Positions 9,302-17,233 of a stretch of DNA of 64,000 nucleotides are shown here, piece after piece (position 1 is the first letter of the stretch; every line of letters begins with the position of its first letter). The notes beneath the pieces are model-generated. The model did no database searches, had not been told where the DNA came from, and saw only the letters and a list, made by a program, of their open reading frames with translations. Source of the DNA: Hydrogenophaga sp. (GTDB lineage: Bacteria > Pseudomonadota > Gammaproteobacteria > Burkholderiales > Burkholderiaceae_C); the NCBI GenBank assembly GCA_011391495.1, contig JAABQK010000003.1:62001-126000 (forward strand). The letters are read 5' to 3'. Position numbers and translations under genes: made by a program.

Positions 9302-10987
9302 CTACACCGCGCTGACCTTGGCCAGCAGGCCATCCGGGCTGGGCGGCTTGTAAGCGCCCGGCAGGGAAACACCGCCAGCGGCGCGCCCCGTGTGGCTCTG
9401 TTCGCCCAGGCCGGCGTGGATCTCGGTCGTCCGGTAGCGCTCGCGCAGGTTCTGGGCGCGCTCATTGAGGGCTTCGTGATCGGCAATGCGCTCGGCGTAG
9501 CGGTGCAGCACCAGGTGGGCCGATTCGATGAGCTTGGCGTTGAGTGTCTGTTCGCCGTCCAGCAGCAGTTTCTCCACCGCACTTTGCGGGTTGCCCTTGA
9601 TGCTGAGCGTCATGGCCTGCTCGGTGAGCTTGAGGATCTGCGAGTGCGCGGCGCGGATGCGCTCGGCGAAATCCGGGCGCCCGACCGCTGCGCAGGCGAG
9701 CAGCTCGGTGAGTGCGCGGCTGGTGCAGAAGCGAAGGCCCATCGCGTCCACCGCGGCGTCCACTTCGTAGAGCTGGATCGAGCGCATGGCCAGCTGCGTC
9801 ATGAGCGCGAGCAGGTTGCAGGCCGACTCGAAGTCGAACTCGGGGTTGTGGATCGTCTTGGCCATTCTCCGGATGTCATCCAGCGCGCGCGCGGTCTGGT
9901 ATTCCTGGATCGCGACCAGGGTCTCGATCACTTCCAGCAGCCGCTGCGGGCGGCTGTTCTCCACGCTGCGCTCGCGCAGGTGGGCAAGTTGTTCGGTGCA
10001 GCGCAGCAGGCCGCGCTGGTCGTTGTTGGCCAGCCGCGCAAAAGCCAGCAAGACCAGGGCTTGAGGGTCGTAGAGCTTGGATTCCAGGCCGATGCGTGTG
10101 GCCCGGTCGAGCAACTCAATGCCTTCGCTGCGGTCACCGGCGTAGTAGGCCAGCATGCCGTGCTTGAGCAGGCGGTTGACCGACGACGGTGTGAGCTGGG
10201 TCGACATCCTGAAGGTGGACAGCGCGTTCTCGAAATTGCCCAGCTCGAACTGGGCGCGCCCCATCACATCGTAGGCGTCGGTGAAGCCGGGCTCGCTGTC
10301 GATCAGGCTTTCCAGGGTGGTGGTGGCGCGCTGTGGATAGCCGGCCTCCAGCTGGGCCCTGGCCACCCCCAGACGGGCCCAGGGCAGGGTCTTGGCTTCC
10401 ACCACCGCCTCGTAGAGTTTCTGGGCCTCTGCCAGATGGCCGCCCCGCAGCATCAGCTCGGCGCCGATGCGCGCCGCATACAGCCAGTAGGGCTGGCGCG
10501 ACTCGAAGTGCCGCTTGCACAGCTCGCCAGCGTGCTCGAAGTTCTCCTGCTCGATGGCCACGAAGATGCTCTTGAGTGCCTGCTTGCGGTCGCGTGCCTG
10601 GTAGATCCGCTCGGCCAGCCGGGCCGCCGTGTGCGGCTTGAGCAGGTAGGCGTCGAGGGCCGACTCGGCAGCTTCGGCCACCTTGCTGTAGGCCGCTTCG
10701 GCCGTGACCATGACGAACACCGTGTAGAACGGCAGCAGCTGGTTGCGGCGCAGGTCGTCCAGCAGATCCTGGCCCGAGATGTCCTCGCGCTCGAAGTACT
10801 GCTCGCAGATGACGATGTCGAAGCTGCCCATTTCGAGCCTGCGCCGCGCGTCGACCAGGCGCGGGCATTGCACCACGGTGCCGATGCCGAACTCGCGCAG
10901 CTGCATCACCAGAATGGAGCGCGATTGCGGATTGCCGTCGATCACCAGCGCACGGGCGTCGTGAAGGGCGGTGGGTTGGGCAAACAT
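9302..10987 (-). CDS. Response-regulator-like receiver domain fused to TPR-type repeats
   Basis: N-terminal receiver fold (ARALVIDGNPQSRSILVMQLREFG, FDIVICEQYF, FVMVTAEA, YLLKPHTAARL) and helical repeats. Confidence 0.85.
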   Translation of the reverse strand: MFAQPTALHDARALVIDGNPQSRSILVMQLREFGIGTVVQCPRLVDARRRLEMGSFDIVICEQYFEREDISGQDLLDDLRRNQLLPFYTVFVMVTAEAAYSKVAEAAESALDAYLLKPHTAARLAERIYQARDRKQALKSIFVAIEQENFEHAGELCKRHFESRQPYWLYAARIGAELMLRGGHLAEAQKLYEAVVEAKTLPWARLGVARAQLEAGYPQRATTTLESLIDSEPGFTDAYDVMGRAQFELGNFENALSTFRMSTQLTPSSVNRLLKHGMLAYYAGDRSEGIELLDRATRIGLESKLYDPQALVLLAFARLANNDQRGLLRCTEQLAHLRERSVENSRPQRLLEVIETLVAIQEYQTARALDDIRRMAKTIHNPEFDFESACNLLALMTQLAMRSIQLYEVDAAVDAMGLRFCTSRALTELLACAAVGRPDFAERIRAAHSQILKLTEQAMTLSIKGNPQSAVEKLLLDGEQTLNAKLIESAHLVLHRYAERIADHEALNERAQNLRERYRTTEIHAGLGEQSHTGRAAGGVSLPGAYKPPSPDGLLAKVSAV

Positions 10988-11107
10988 GGGGAACGGGCAG
11001 GCGTGAGCGTGAAGGCGGGGACGTTGTTCCGCATTCTGCTCAAGCGCGGCGGGTTCAAACCATCAAACAGCGCAGCGAAAGCGGCGCTGTTCCAGCGGGG
11101 AGGCCCG

Positions 11108-11938
11108 TCAGACCCGCCAGATGCGCGGTGGGATGGCGCCCAGGCCCCAGGCGGCGGGACGCAGATCGGACCAGACACGCTGGAACAGGGCCATCAGCGG
11201 CTCCACCAGTGGCGCCACGGCACGCAGCACGAGCAGCTGCGGGTTGGGGCAGGTGGCGCCGGCGAGGACGCCGGGCGTCTCGCCCTCCAGCGTGGCGCGC
11301 ACCACTTCCAGCAGGTGTTCGCGGCGCTCGCGCGTGAAGGCGGTGCCACTCGCCAGGAACAGGGTGCCCAGGCAGCGCTGGCCGCCCAGTCCCAGCGGCG
11401 ATTCGAGCAGCCGGGTGTCGACCGCGTTGATGCGTGCCTGCTCCAGCCACAGGCCGGGAATGTCCAGCCGCTGGCTGAAGCTTCCATGGTCAAAGGGCTG
11501 GTGTGCGGTGGGCAGGCCGAGCGCCGTCACGTCCCAGGCCAGCAGTTCGGCACCTTCCGCCAGCGTGGCGCGCAGCGTGTTGTGCGCCTGGCAGCCAGGG
11601 TAGGCAATCGTTTCCAGCGGCAGCCACTCCAGTCGAGCGCCCGCGTCCAGGCGGATGTCCACCTGCTGGGTGGTGGACAGGCCATCCGACGCATAGAAGC
11701 GTGTGGCGCCGGGCGTACTGATGAGACCGTGTGCGCCGCTGGCCACGTGGACCTTCACGTCCAGCACGTCTCCTCCGACCAGGCCGCCCGGCGGATGGAT
11801 GATGACGTTGTGGCAGATGCCGTCACCCTCGGGGTAGAGGCTCTTGAAGATGCGCAGCGGGCCGTCGTGTTCGTGGCGCAGCACGGTGCGCCGGGCGTCG
11901 AGGCGGTAGTCGAGATTCAGGCGGGCTTGCCAAGGCAT
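11108..11938 (-). CDS. ureD: Urease accessory protein UreD
   Basis: LRIFKSLYPEGDGICHNVIIHPPGGLVGGDVLDV, TPGATRFYAS, WLPLETIAYPG. Confidence 0.95.
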   Translation of the reverse strand: MPWQARLNLDYRLDARRTVLRHEHDGPLRIFKSLYPEGDGICHNVIIHPPGGLVGGDVLDVKVHVASGAHGLISTPGATRFYASDGLSTTQQVDIRLDAGARLEWLPLETIAYPGCQAHNTLRATLAEGAELLAWDVTALGLPTAHQPFDHGSFSQRLDIPGLWLEQARINAVDTRLLESPLGLGGQRCLGTLFLASGTAFTRERREHLLEVVRATLEGETPGVLAGATCPNPQLLVLRAVAPLVEPLMALFQRVWSDLRPAAWGLGAIPPRIWRV

Positions 11939-11960
11939 GTGGGGAGTGTCGGGGCCGGGC

Positions 11961-12437
11961 TTACCGGCTTTTCCAGAAATCGCGGTGCGGCGCCAGCAGC
12001 TCGGCGTTGAGTTCGGGCACCGGTCCCACCACCTCGATGGTCTTCTGCCCGCGCGCGATCACCTCGCGGCAAGGCAGTGACAAGGTGGGGTTTTCTTCGT
12101 GGGCGCCGGTGAGCGCGAGCAAGGCTTCTTCGCTCGCGCCATAGACGATGCGACCGATGTTCGCCCAGTAGACCGTGCCAGCACACATCGCGCAGGGCTC
12201 GAAGGTGGTGACCAGGGTGCAGCGCGCCAGGTAGTCACCAGGCCAGTTGTCCGCCGCGGTGCGCGCGAGCGTGGACTCGGCGTGGTTCACGGTGTCGATG
12301 TTGCCCTGCTCGGCCAGCACCGTCTCGCCATCGGGCGCGACCAGCAGCGCACCGAAAGGGTGGCGGCCCATGCCGGCGGCGCGGATGGCGACCTCGTTGG
12401 CATGGCGCAAATGGCGAAGGGCTTGTTCGTGATCCAT
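11961..12437 (-). CDS. Nucleoside/nucleobase deaminase family protein (CDA fold)
   Basis: NHAESTLA and TFEPCAMCAGTVYWANI zinc motifs. Confidence 0.88.
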   Translation of the reverse strand: MDHEQALRHLRHANEVAIRAAGMGRHPFGALLVAPDGETVLAEQGNIDTVNHAESTLARTAADNWPGDYLARCTLVTTFEPCAMCAGTVYWANIGRIVYGASEEALLALTGAHEENPTLSLPCREVIARGQKTIEVVGPVPELNAELLAPHRDFWKSR

Positions 12438-12484
12438 GGCAATTCAGACAGAGCGGCCGGAGTGAGTGGCTGTCCATTCAAGGA

Positions 12485-12562
12485 CACCGCGGAACCGGCT
12501 TCGCCGGGCCGCCAGTGTCGCCCCCAAGTGGGGGGTGGCGCCGCAGGCGAAGCGGGGGGTGT
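12485..12562 (-). repeat. Intergenic dispersed repeat, copy 2 (downstream of ABC permease stop)
   Basis: CACCGCGGAACCGGCTTCGCCGGGCCGCCAGTGTCGCCCCCAAGTGGGGGG...GGGGGGTG. Confidence 0.7.
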
Positions 12563-13324
12563 TCACTCTGCACGCCTGTGCGCCCAGCCCGTCGTGTGTT
12601 TCTCGACGAAGCTGAACAGCTCGTACATGGCCATGGCCATGGCGCCCACCACCAGCAGGCCGCTGAAAGCCAGGCCCATCTGCATGGAACTGCCAGCCGA
12701 GATCAGCAGGTAGCCGATGCCTTCGTTCGATGCCGTCATCTCCGACACCGTGGTGCCCACAAAAGCCAGCGTGATGGCGACCTTGAGCGAGCCGAAGAAG
12801 TAGGGCATGGAGCGCGGCAGGCCGACCTTGGTCAGCACGTCCCAGCGCCGGGCGCCGAGCACGCGCAGCACATCTTCCAGCTCAGGCTCCAGCGTGGCCA
12901 GACCGGTGGCGATGTTCACCATGATGGGGAAGAAGCTAATGAGAAAGGCGGTCAGGATGGCCGGGCCGACACCGATGCCGAACCACACCACCAGGATGGG
13001 GACGAAGGCCGCTTTCGGCAGCGCGTTGAACGCGGTCATGAGCGGGTACACCGCGGCGTAGGCCAGGCGCGAGCTGCCGATCAGGAAGCCCAGCAGCACG
13101 CCGACCACGATGGCGATGCCAAAGCCCGCCATCGTCACCCAGTAGGTGCGCCAGGCATGGCCGAGGATGGTGACCTTGTGCTCCAGCGTCTGTTCCCAGA
13201 TGCGCGAGGGGCTGGGGAAGATGAACTCCGAGACGCCGAAGCCGCTGGTGATCACCTCCCAGATCACGATGATCGCGATCAGCAGCAGCAGCGGAGACCA
13301 GCGCTCCATGTGTTTTTTGTTCAT
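12563..13324 (-). CDS. ABC transporter permease (nitrate/taurine/sulfonate-type family)
   Basis: MNKKHMERWSPLLLLIAIIVIWEVIT...; multiple TM segments, ALPKAAFVPILVVWFGIGVGPAILTAFLISFFPI. Confidence 0.92.
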   Translation of the reverse strand: MNKKHMERWSPLLLLIAIIVIWEVITSGFGVSEFIFPSPSRIWEQTLEHKVTILGHAWRTYWVTMAGFGIAIVVGVLLGFLIGSSRLAYAAVYPLMTAFNALPKAAFVPILVVWFGIGVGPAILTAFLISFFPIMVNIATGLATLEPELEDVLRVLGARRWDVLTKVGLPRSMPYFFGSLKVAITLAFVGTTVSEMTASNEGIGYLLISAGSSMQMGLAFSGLLVVGAMAMAMYELFSFVEKHTTGWAHRRAE

Positions 13325-13335
13325 GGTGTGGCGCC

Positions 13336-14175
13336 TTACTGGTTGATGGGTGTGCCGGCTTTGCGCATGGCACCAATGTGGCCTCTGAGCTCGTGCACGA
13401 TGTCGGTGAACTGCGGCGTGTAGGTCACTTCGAGGTCGCGCGTGCGCGGGATGTCGACCTCGCGCTTGACGACAAAGCGCCCCGGGCTCTTGCTCATGCA
13501 GTACACCGTGTCGGCGAGGAAGACACTCTCGCGCAGGTCGTGCGTGACCAGGATGACGTTGAAACGCTGCGCTTCCCACAGGTCGCGCAGCGTGCACCAG
13601 AGTTCTTCGCGGGTGAAGGCGTCGAGTGCGCCGAAGGGCTCGTCCAGCAGCAGCATCTTGGGCTCGTGGATCAGCGCGCGGCAGATGCTGGCGCGCTGCT
13701 GCATGCCGCCCGAAAGCTCCCAGGGAAACTTCTTTTCCATGCCACCCAGGCCGACGCTGGCCAGCAGTTTCTTCGCGCGTTCCTCGAACTCCTTGCGGCG
13801 GTCCTTGAACTGGCTGCGGAAGGGCTCCACGATCTCCAGTGGCAGCAGCACGTTGTCGAGCGTGGTGCGCCAGGGCAGCAGCGAGGGCGCCTGGAAGGCC
13901 ATGCCCGAGATCTTCAGCGGGCCGGTCACCGGCTGGCCGTCGATGGTGATCTTGCCCATGCTGGGCATCTTCAGCCCGGTCGTGAGCTTCATGAAGGTGG
14001 ACTTGCCGCAGCCCGAGGGGCCGACGATGGCGATGAACTCGCCCTTCTTCACCTGGAGGTTGATGTCCTCCACGGCGAAGAGGTTCTTGGCCAGCAGCTC
14101 CTCGTTGTAGGCGAGCCAGACCTGGTCGAAATCCACGAAGGGCTTGTCGGTGTCGGTGGTGATGGGGTCGGGCAT
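13336..14175 (-). CDS. ABC transporter ATP-binding protein
   Basis: GPSGCGKST Walker A, ELSGGMQQRASICRALIHEPKMLLLDEPFGALD. Confidence 0.96.
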   Translation of the reverse strand: MPDPITTDTDKPFVDFDQVWLAYNEELLAKNLFAVEDINLQVKKGEFIAIVGPSGCGKSTFMKLTTGLKMPSMGKITIDGQPVTGPLKISGMAFQAPSLLPWRTTLDNVLLPLEIVEPFRSQFKDRRKEFEERAKKLLASVGLGGMEKKFPWELSGGMQQRASICRALIHEPKMLLLDEPFGALDAFTREELWCTLRDLWEAQRFNVILVTHDLRESVFLADTVYCMSKSPGRFVVKREVDIPRTRDLEVTYTPQFTDIVHELRGHIGAMRKAGTPINQ

Positions 14176-14187
14176 GTCGTGGTCCTG

Positions 14188-14220
14188 AAAAAAAGGCCAG
14201 CTCCTCAAGGGAAGCTGGCC
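14188..14220 (-). terminator. Candidate intra-operon terminator/attenuator between SBP and ATPase genes
   Basis: Minus strand GGCCAGCTTCCCTTGAGGAGCTGGCC followed by TTTTTTT. Confidence 0.65.
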
Positions 14221-14251
14221 CAGGCCAATGGAAACTGGCGCGAGCCGGGTC

Positions 14252-15283
14252 CTATTTCTTCGCGGGTGGCAGCACGTTGAGTTCGGCCACGCTGGGCAGC
14301 ATGGAGCCGTTCCACACCAGCTTGGGGTCGATGCGGGTCTTGGTGCCGTAGGCATCGGACACCTGCGAGGCCATCAACGAGAGGCGGCCGGGGTTGACCT
14401 GGCCAAAGCCTTCCTTGCGGGCGTCGGGGCTGGCGACGACCGAATCGACCGCCAGCTGCAGGCGGCGTGTTTCCAGGGCCACGTTGATGATGCCGTCGCG
14501 CGCCTTGACGGTTTCGATGGCCGCCGCCGGGTTGGCCATCACCTCTTTCGCTCCCTTGGCGAACGCGCTCAGGAAGGCTTTCACCGCGGCCGGGTTGTCC
14601 TTGATCAGCTTGGGGCTGGCGATGATCACGTTGCCGTAGAGCTTCACCCCATGGTCGGCATAGGGCAGGATCACCACGTCCTCGGCCTTCACGCCGCGCG
14701 CTTCCAGGTTCAGCAGCGAGGTGAACGAGAAACCGGTGATGGCGTCGATGTCGCCACGCACCAGCATGGTTTCACGCAGTGGCGGGTCCATGGAAGTCCA
14801 GGCCACGTTGCTCACGGCGTTGGCTTTCTGGAAGATCGGAAAAGCCTTGCGGCCGGCGTCGAACACCGGGGCGCCGAGCTTCTTGCCACTGAGGTCGGCG
14901 GGCTTGGCGATGCCACTCTTCTTGAGCGCCAGCACGGCCGCGGGCGTATTGTTGTAGACCATCATCACGGCCACCGGCTTGTTGGGGGCGTCCGGGTTGT
15001 TGGCATGGAACTCCATCAGCGCGGCCATGTCGGCAAAGCCCATGTCGTAGGTGCCGGAAGCCACGCGGGTGACGGTACCGCCCGAGCCGTTGCCGGAGTC
15101 GATGGTCACGTCCAGGCCGGCGGCCTTGAAATACCCCTTGGCGGCCGGTTGCAGGAAGAGGGCGGCCGGGCCTTCGAAGCGCCAGTCGAGCTGGAACTTG
15201 ATGGCGGTCTGTGCATGGGCGCTGCCGAAGGCGGCAGCAGCGGCAAGGGCGGCGGTGGTCTTGAGGAAGTGGCGCTTGTTCAT
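14252..15283 (-). CDS. ABC transporter substrate-binding protein (NMT1/THI5-SsuA-like)
   Basis: Signal peptide MNKRHFLKTTAALAAAAAFGSAHAQ, then IKFQLDWRFEGPAALFLQPAAKGYFKAAGLDVTIDSGNGS. Confidence 0.92.
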   Translation of the reverse strand: MNKRHFLKTTAALAAAAAFGSAHAQTAIKFQLDWRFEGPAALFLQPAAKGYFKAAGLDVTIDSGNGSGGTVTRVASGTYDMGFADMAALMEFHANNPDAPNKPVAVMMVYNNTPAAVLALKKSGIAKPADLSGKKLGAPVFDAGRKAFPIFQKANAVSNVAWTSMDPPLRETMLVRGDIDAITGFSFTSLLNLEARGVKAEDVVILPYADHGVKLYGNVIIASPKLIKDNPAAVKAFLSAFAKGAKEVMANPAAAIETVKARDGIINVALETRRLQLAVDSVVASPDARKEGFGQVNPGRLSLMASQVSDAYGTKTRIDPKLVWNGSMLPSVAELNVLPPAKK

Positions 15284-15340
15284 GGGTTCTCCGTTGGAAA
15301 GCGGTTGGCGCGGGCCAGCGGCCGGTGCTCGGTCTTCCTC

Positions 15341-15356
15341 AGCAAAATCGGTGCCA
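15341..15356 (-). promoter_or_regulatory. Predicted sigma54 promoter of the ABC importer
   Basis: Minus strand TGGCACC-GATT-TTGCT versus TGGCACG-N4-TTGCW, 58 nt upstream of the SBP ATG. Confidence 0.75.
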
Positions 15357-15383
15357 GGAAGGGTGGGTGCGGTCGCCGTGAAC

Positions 15384-15404
15384 ACAGAATGTGTATACAG
15401 ATTT
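15384..15404 (-). promoter_or_regulatory. GTGTATACA-type operator (site A)
   Basis: Contains GTGTATACAG; minus strand CTGTATACACATTCTGTGTTC. Confidence 0.65.
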
Positions 15405-15437
15405 TTGGCGGGAGCGGCCCATTGCGTCATCCGGAGC

Positions 15438-15454
15438 AACCCTGTATTGGTGCA
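15438..15454 (-). promoter_or_regulatory. Possible NtrC-type site 1 upstream of ABC SBP
   Basis: AACCCT-GTATT-GGTGCA, perfect right half-site. Confidence 0.45.
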
Positions 15455-15468
15455 TTCGATCGACGGGC

Positions 15469-15485
15469 TGCACCAAACATGATGT
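15469..15485 (-). promoter_or_regulatory. Possible NtrC-type site 2 upstream of ABC SBP
   Basis: TGCACC-AAACA-TGATGT, perfect left half-site; about 31 bp from site 1. Confidence 0.45.
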
Positions 15486-15494
15486 CGGCGCGCA

Positions 15495-15520
15495 CAAAAA
15501 TGGGCCCCGAGGGGCCCATT
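15495..15520 (-). terminator. Terminator downstream of NCS2 permease
   Basis: Minus strand AATGGGCCCCTCGGGGCCCATTTTTG hairpin plus T-run. Confidence 0.65.
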
Positions 15521-15542
15521 CTCTGGTGTGGCGTCTGCACGC

Positions 15543-17030
15543 TCAGTGTGCTTCGGCCTGTCTGGCGGCCGCGATGGCGGCGCGGTCGTCGGCCTGGCTG
15601 CCGTTGAAGAACAGGTTCAGCAGCACGGCGGCAATGGACGCCAGCAGGATGCCCGACTCGATCAGCGGGTGGATGCCGTGGGGCATCCACTGTTTGAAGT
15701 TGGGTGCGATCAGCGGGATCATGCCGACGCCGATGGAGATCGCCACGATCATCGCGTTGAAGCGGTTGCTCTTGAAGTCGACGCCGGCCAGGATGCGGAT
15801 GCCGGTGGCCGCCACCATGCCGAACATCACCAGACCGGCGCCGCCGAGCACCACGGTGGGCAGCGATTCGACCAGCGCCGCCATCTTGGGCAGCAGGCCC
15901 AGCACGACCAGGATCACGCCACCGGCCACGCAGACGAAGCGGCTCTTGACGCCGGTGACGGCGACCAGCCCCACGTTCTGCGAGAAGCTGGTGTAGGGGA
16001 AGGTGTTGAAGATGCCGCCGATCAGCGTGCCCAGGCCGTCGGTGCGCAGGCCCCGCGTGAGCGCGGCGCGGTTCACCTGGCGGTCGGTCATCTCGCCCAG
16101 CGCGAGGAACATGCCGGTGGACTCGATCATCACGACGATCATCACCAGCGTCATGGTGAGGATGAGGATGGGGTTGAACACCGGCGCGGCGATCTCGAAC
16201 GGCAGCACGATGTCGACCCAGTGGGCCTTGGCGACCTTGTCGAAGTTCATCAGGCCCATGGCCGCAGCGGCGACGCCACCGATGACGATGCCCAGCAGCA
16301 CCGAGATGTTGGCCAGGAAGCCCTTGGCGTAACGGGCGATCAGCATGATGGACACCAGCACCAGTGCGGCGATGCCCACACCGGTGAGGTCCGCGTATTT
16401 GGGGTTGGGCAGCTTGGGCACCAGGGCCAGATCCTTCGGGATTGCGGGCAACAGCGAGCCGGGCGCACCCGCGGTGGCGGTCACCTGGGCCAGCCACTGG
16501 GCGTGCTCCGGGTTGACGATGGCAGGTGCCGTGGGGCCGACCGGGTTGCCGAAGATCCAGTTGATGCCCACCCGCATGAGGCTGATGCCGATGACCAGGA
16601 TGATCGAACCCGTGACCACCGGCGGGAAGAATCGCAGCATGCGGCTGACCAGCGGTGCGATCAGGATCGAGATGACGCCCGCACCGATGATGGCGCCGAA
16701 GATCAGGCCTGCGCCCTCGGTGCCCGGGTTGCTGTTGGCCATGGCCACCATGGGCGCGACGGAGGCAAACGTCACGCCCATCATCACCGGCAGCTTGATG
16801 CCGAACCACTGTGTGGCGCCGAGCGACTGGATCAGCGTGACGATGCCGCAGCAGAACAGATCGGCCGAGATCAGCATGGCCACCTGCTCGGGGCTGAGCT
16901 TGAGGGCGCGGCCGACGATCAGCGGCACGGCGACCGCGCCGGCGTACATCACCAGCACGTGCTGCAGGCCCAGGGCCGTGAGCTTGCCGGCGGGCAGGAC
17001 CTCATCCACTGGATGAACCGTTGTTGTCAT
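15543..17030 (-). CDS. NCS2 family nucleobase:cation symporter (uracil/xanthine/urate permease)
   Basis: LGLQHVLVMYAGAVAVPLIVGRAL, QSLGATQWFGIKLPVMMGVTFASVAPMVA, NTFPYTSFSQNVGLVAVTGVKSR. Confidence 0.95.
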   Translation of the reverse strand: MTTTVHPVDEVLPAGKLTALGLQHVLVMYAGAVAVPLIVGRALKLSPEQVAMLISADLFCCGIVTLIQSLGATQWFGIKLPVMMGVTFASVAPMVAMANSNPGTEGAGLIFGAIIGAGVISILIAPLVSRMLRFFPPVVTGSIILVIGISLMRVGINWIFGNPVGPTAPAIVNPEHAQWLAQVTATAGAPGSLLPAIPKDLALVPKLPNPKYADLTGVGIAALVLVSIMLIARYAKGFLANISVLLGIVIGGVAAAAMGLMNFDKVAKAHWVDIVLPFEIAAPVFNPILILTMTLVMIVVMIESTGMFLALGEMTDRQVNRAALTRGLRTDGLGTLIGGIFNTFPYTSFSQNVGLVAVTGVKSRFVCVAGGVILVVLGLLPKMAALVESLPTVVLGGAGLVMFGMVAATGIRILAGVDFKSNRFNAMIVAISIGVGMIPLIAPNFKQWMPHGIHPLIESGILLASIAAVLLNLFFNGSQADDRAAIAAARQAEAH

Positions 17031-17099
17031 GGAGATCTCCTCATGTGACGGGTGGTGGCTGGATGACCGGGCACCGTGCTTCCCGGATGGCATGCAAAA

Positions 17100-17120
17100 C
17101 TGTATACACATTATGTGTAC
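17100..17120. promoter_or_regulatory. TGTATACA-type operator (site B) upstream of NCS2 permease
   Basis: CTGTATACACATTATGTGTAC; overlaps perfect palindrome TACACATTATGTGTA. Confidence 0.65.
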
Positions 17121-17185
17121 CGATGAATGCCGATCCGACAGGGAAAACCCTGAGGGGGAGGGATCATCCGCCCGGCGGCAGACCG

Positions 17186-17210
17186 AAAAAAAGGGACGCT
17201 GCAGCGTCCC
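17186..17210 (-). terminator. Terminator downstream of malic enzyme gene
   Basis: Minus strand GGGACGCTGCAGCGTCCC followed by TTTTTTT. Confidence 0.8.
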
Positions 17211-17233
17211 TCCGGGTGGCGGGTAAAGACCGC

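Noticed and set aside
9182-12010. 942-aa ORF on + strand
   Set aside because: Antisense to the receiver/TPR gene and ureD; spurious high-GC frame.
15284-15490. Riboswitch (for example a guanidine/purine type) upstream of the ABC SBP
   Set aside because: The predicted sigma54 TSS leaves only about a 45-50 nt leader, and no conserved riboswitch core was recognised.
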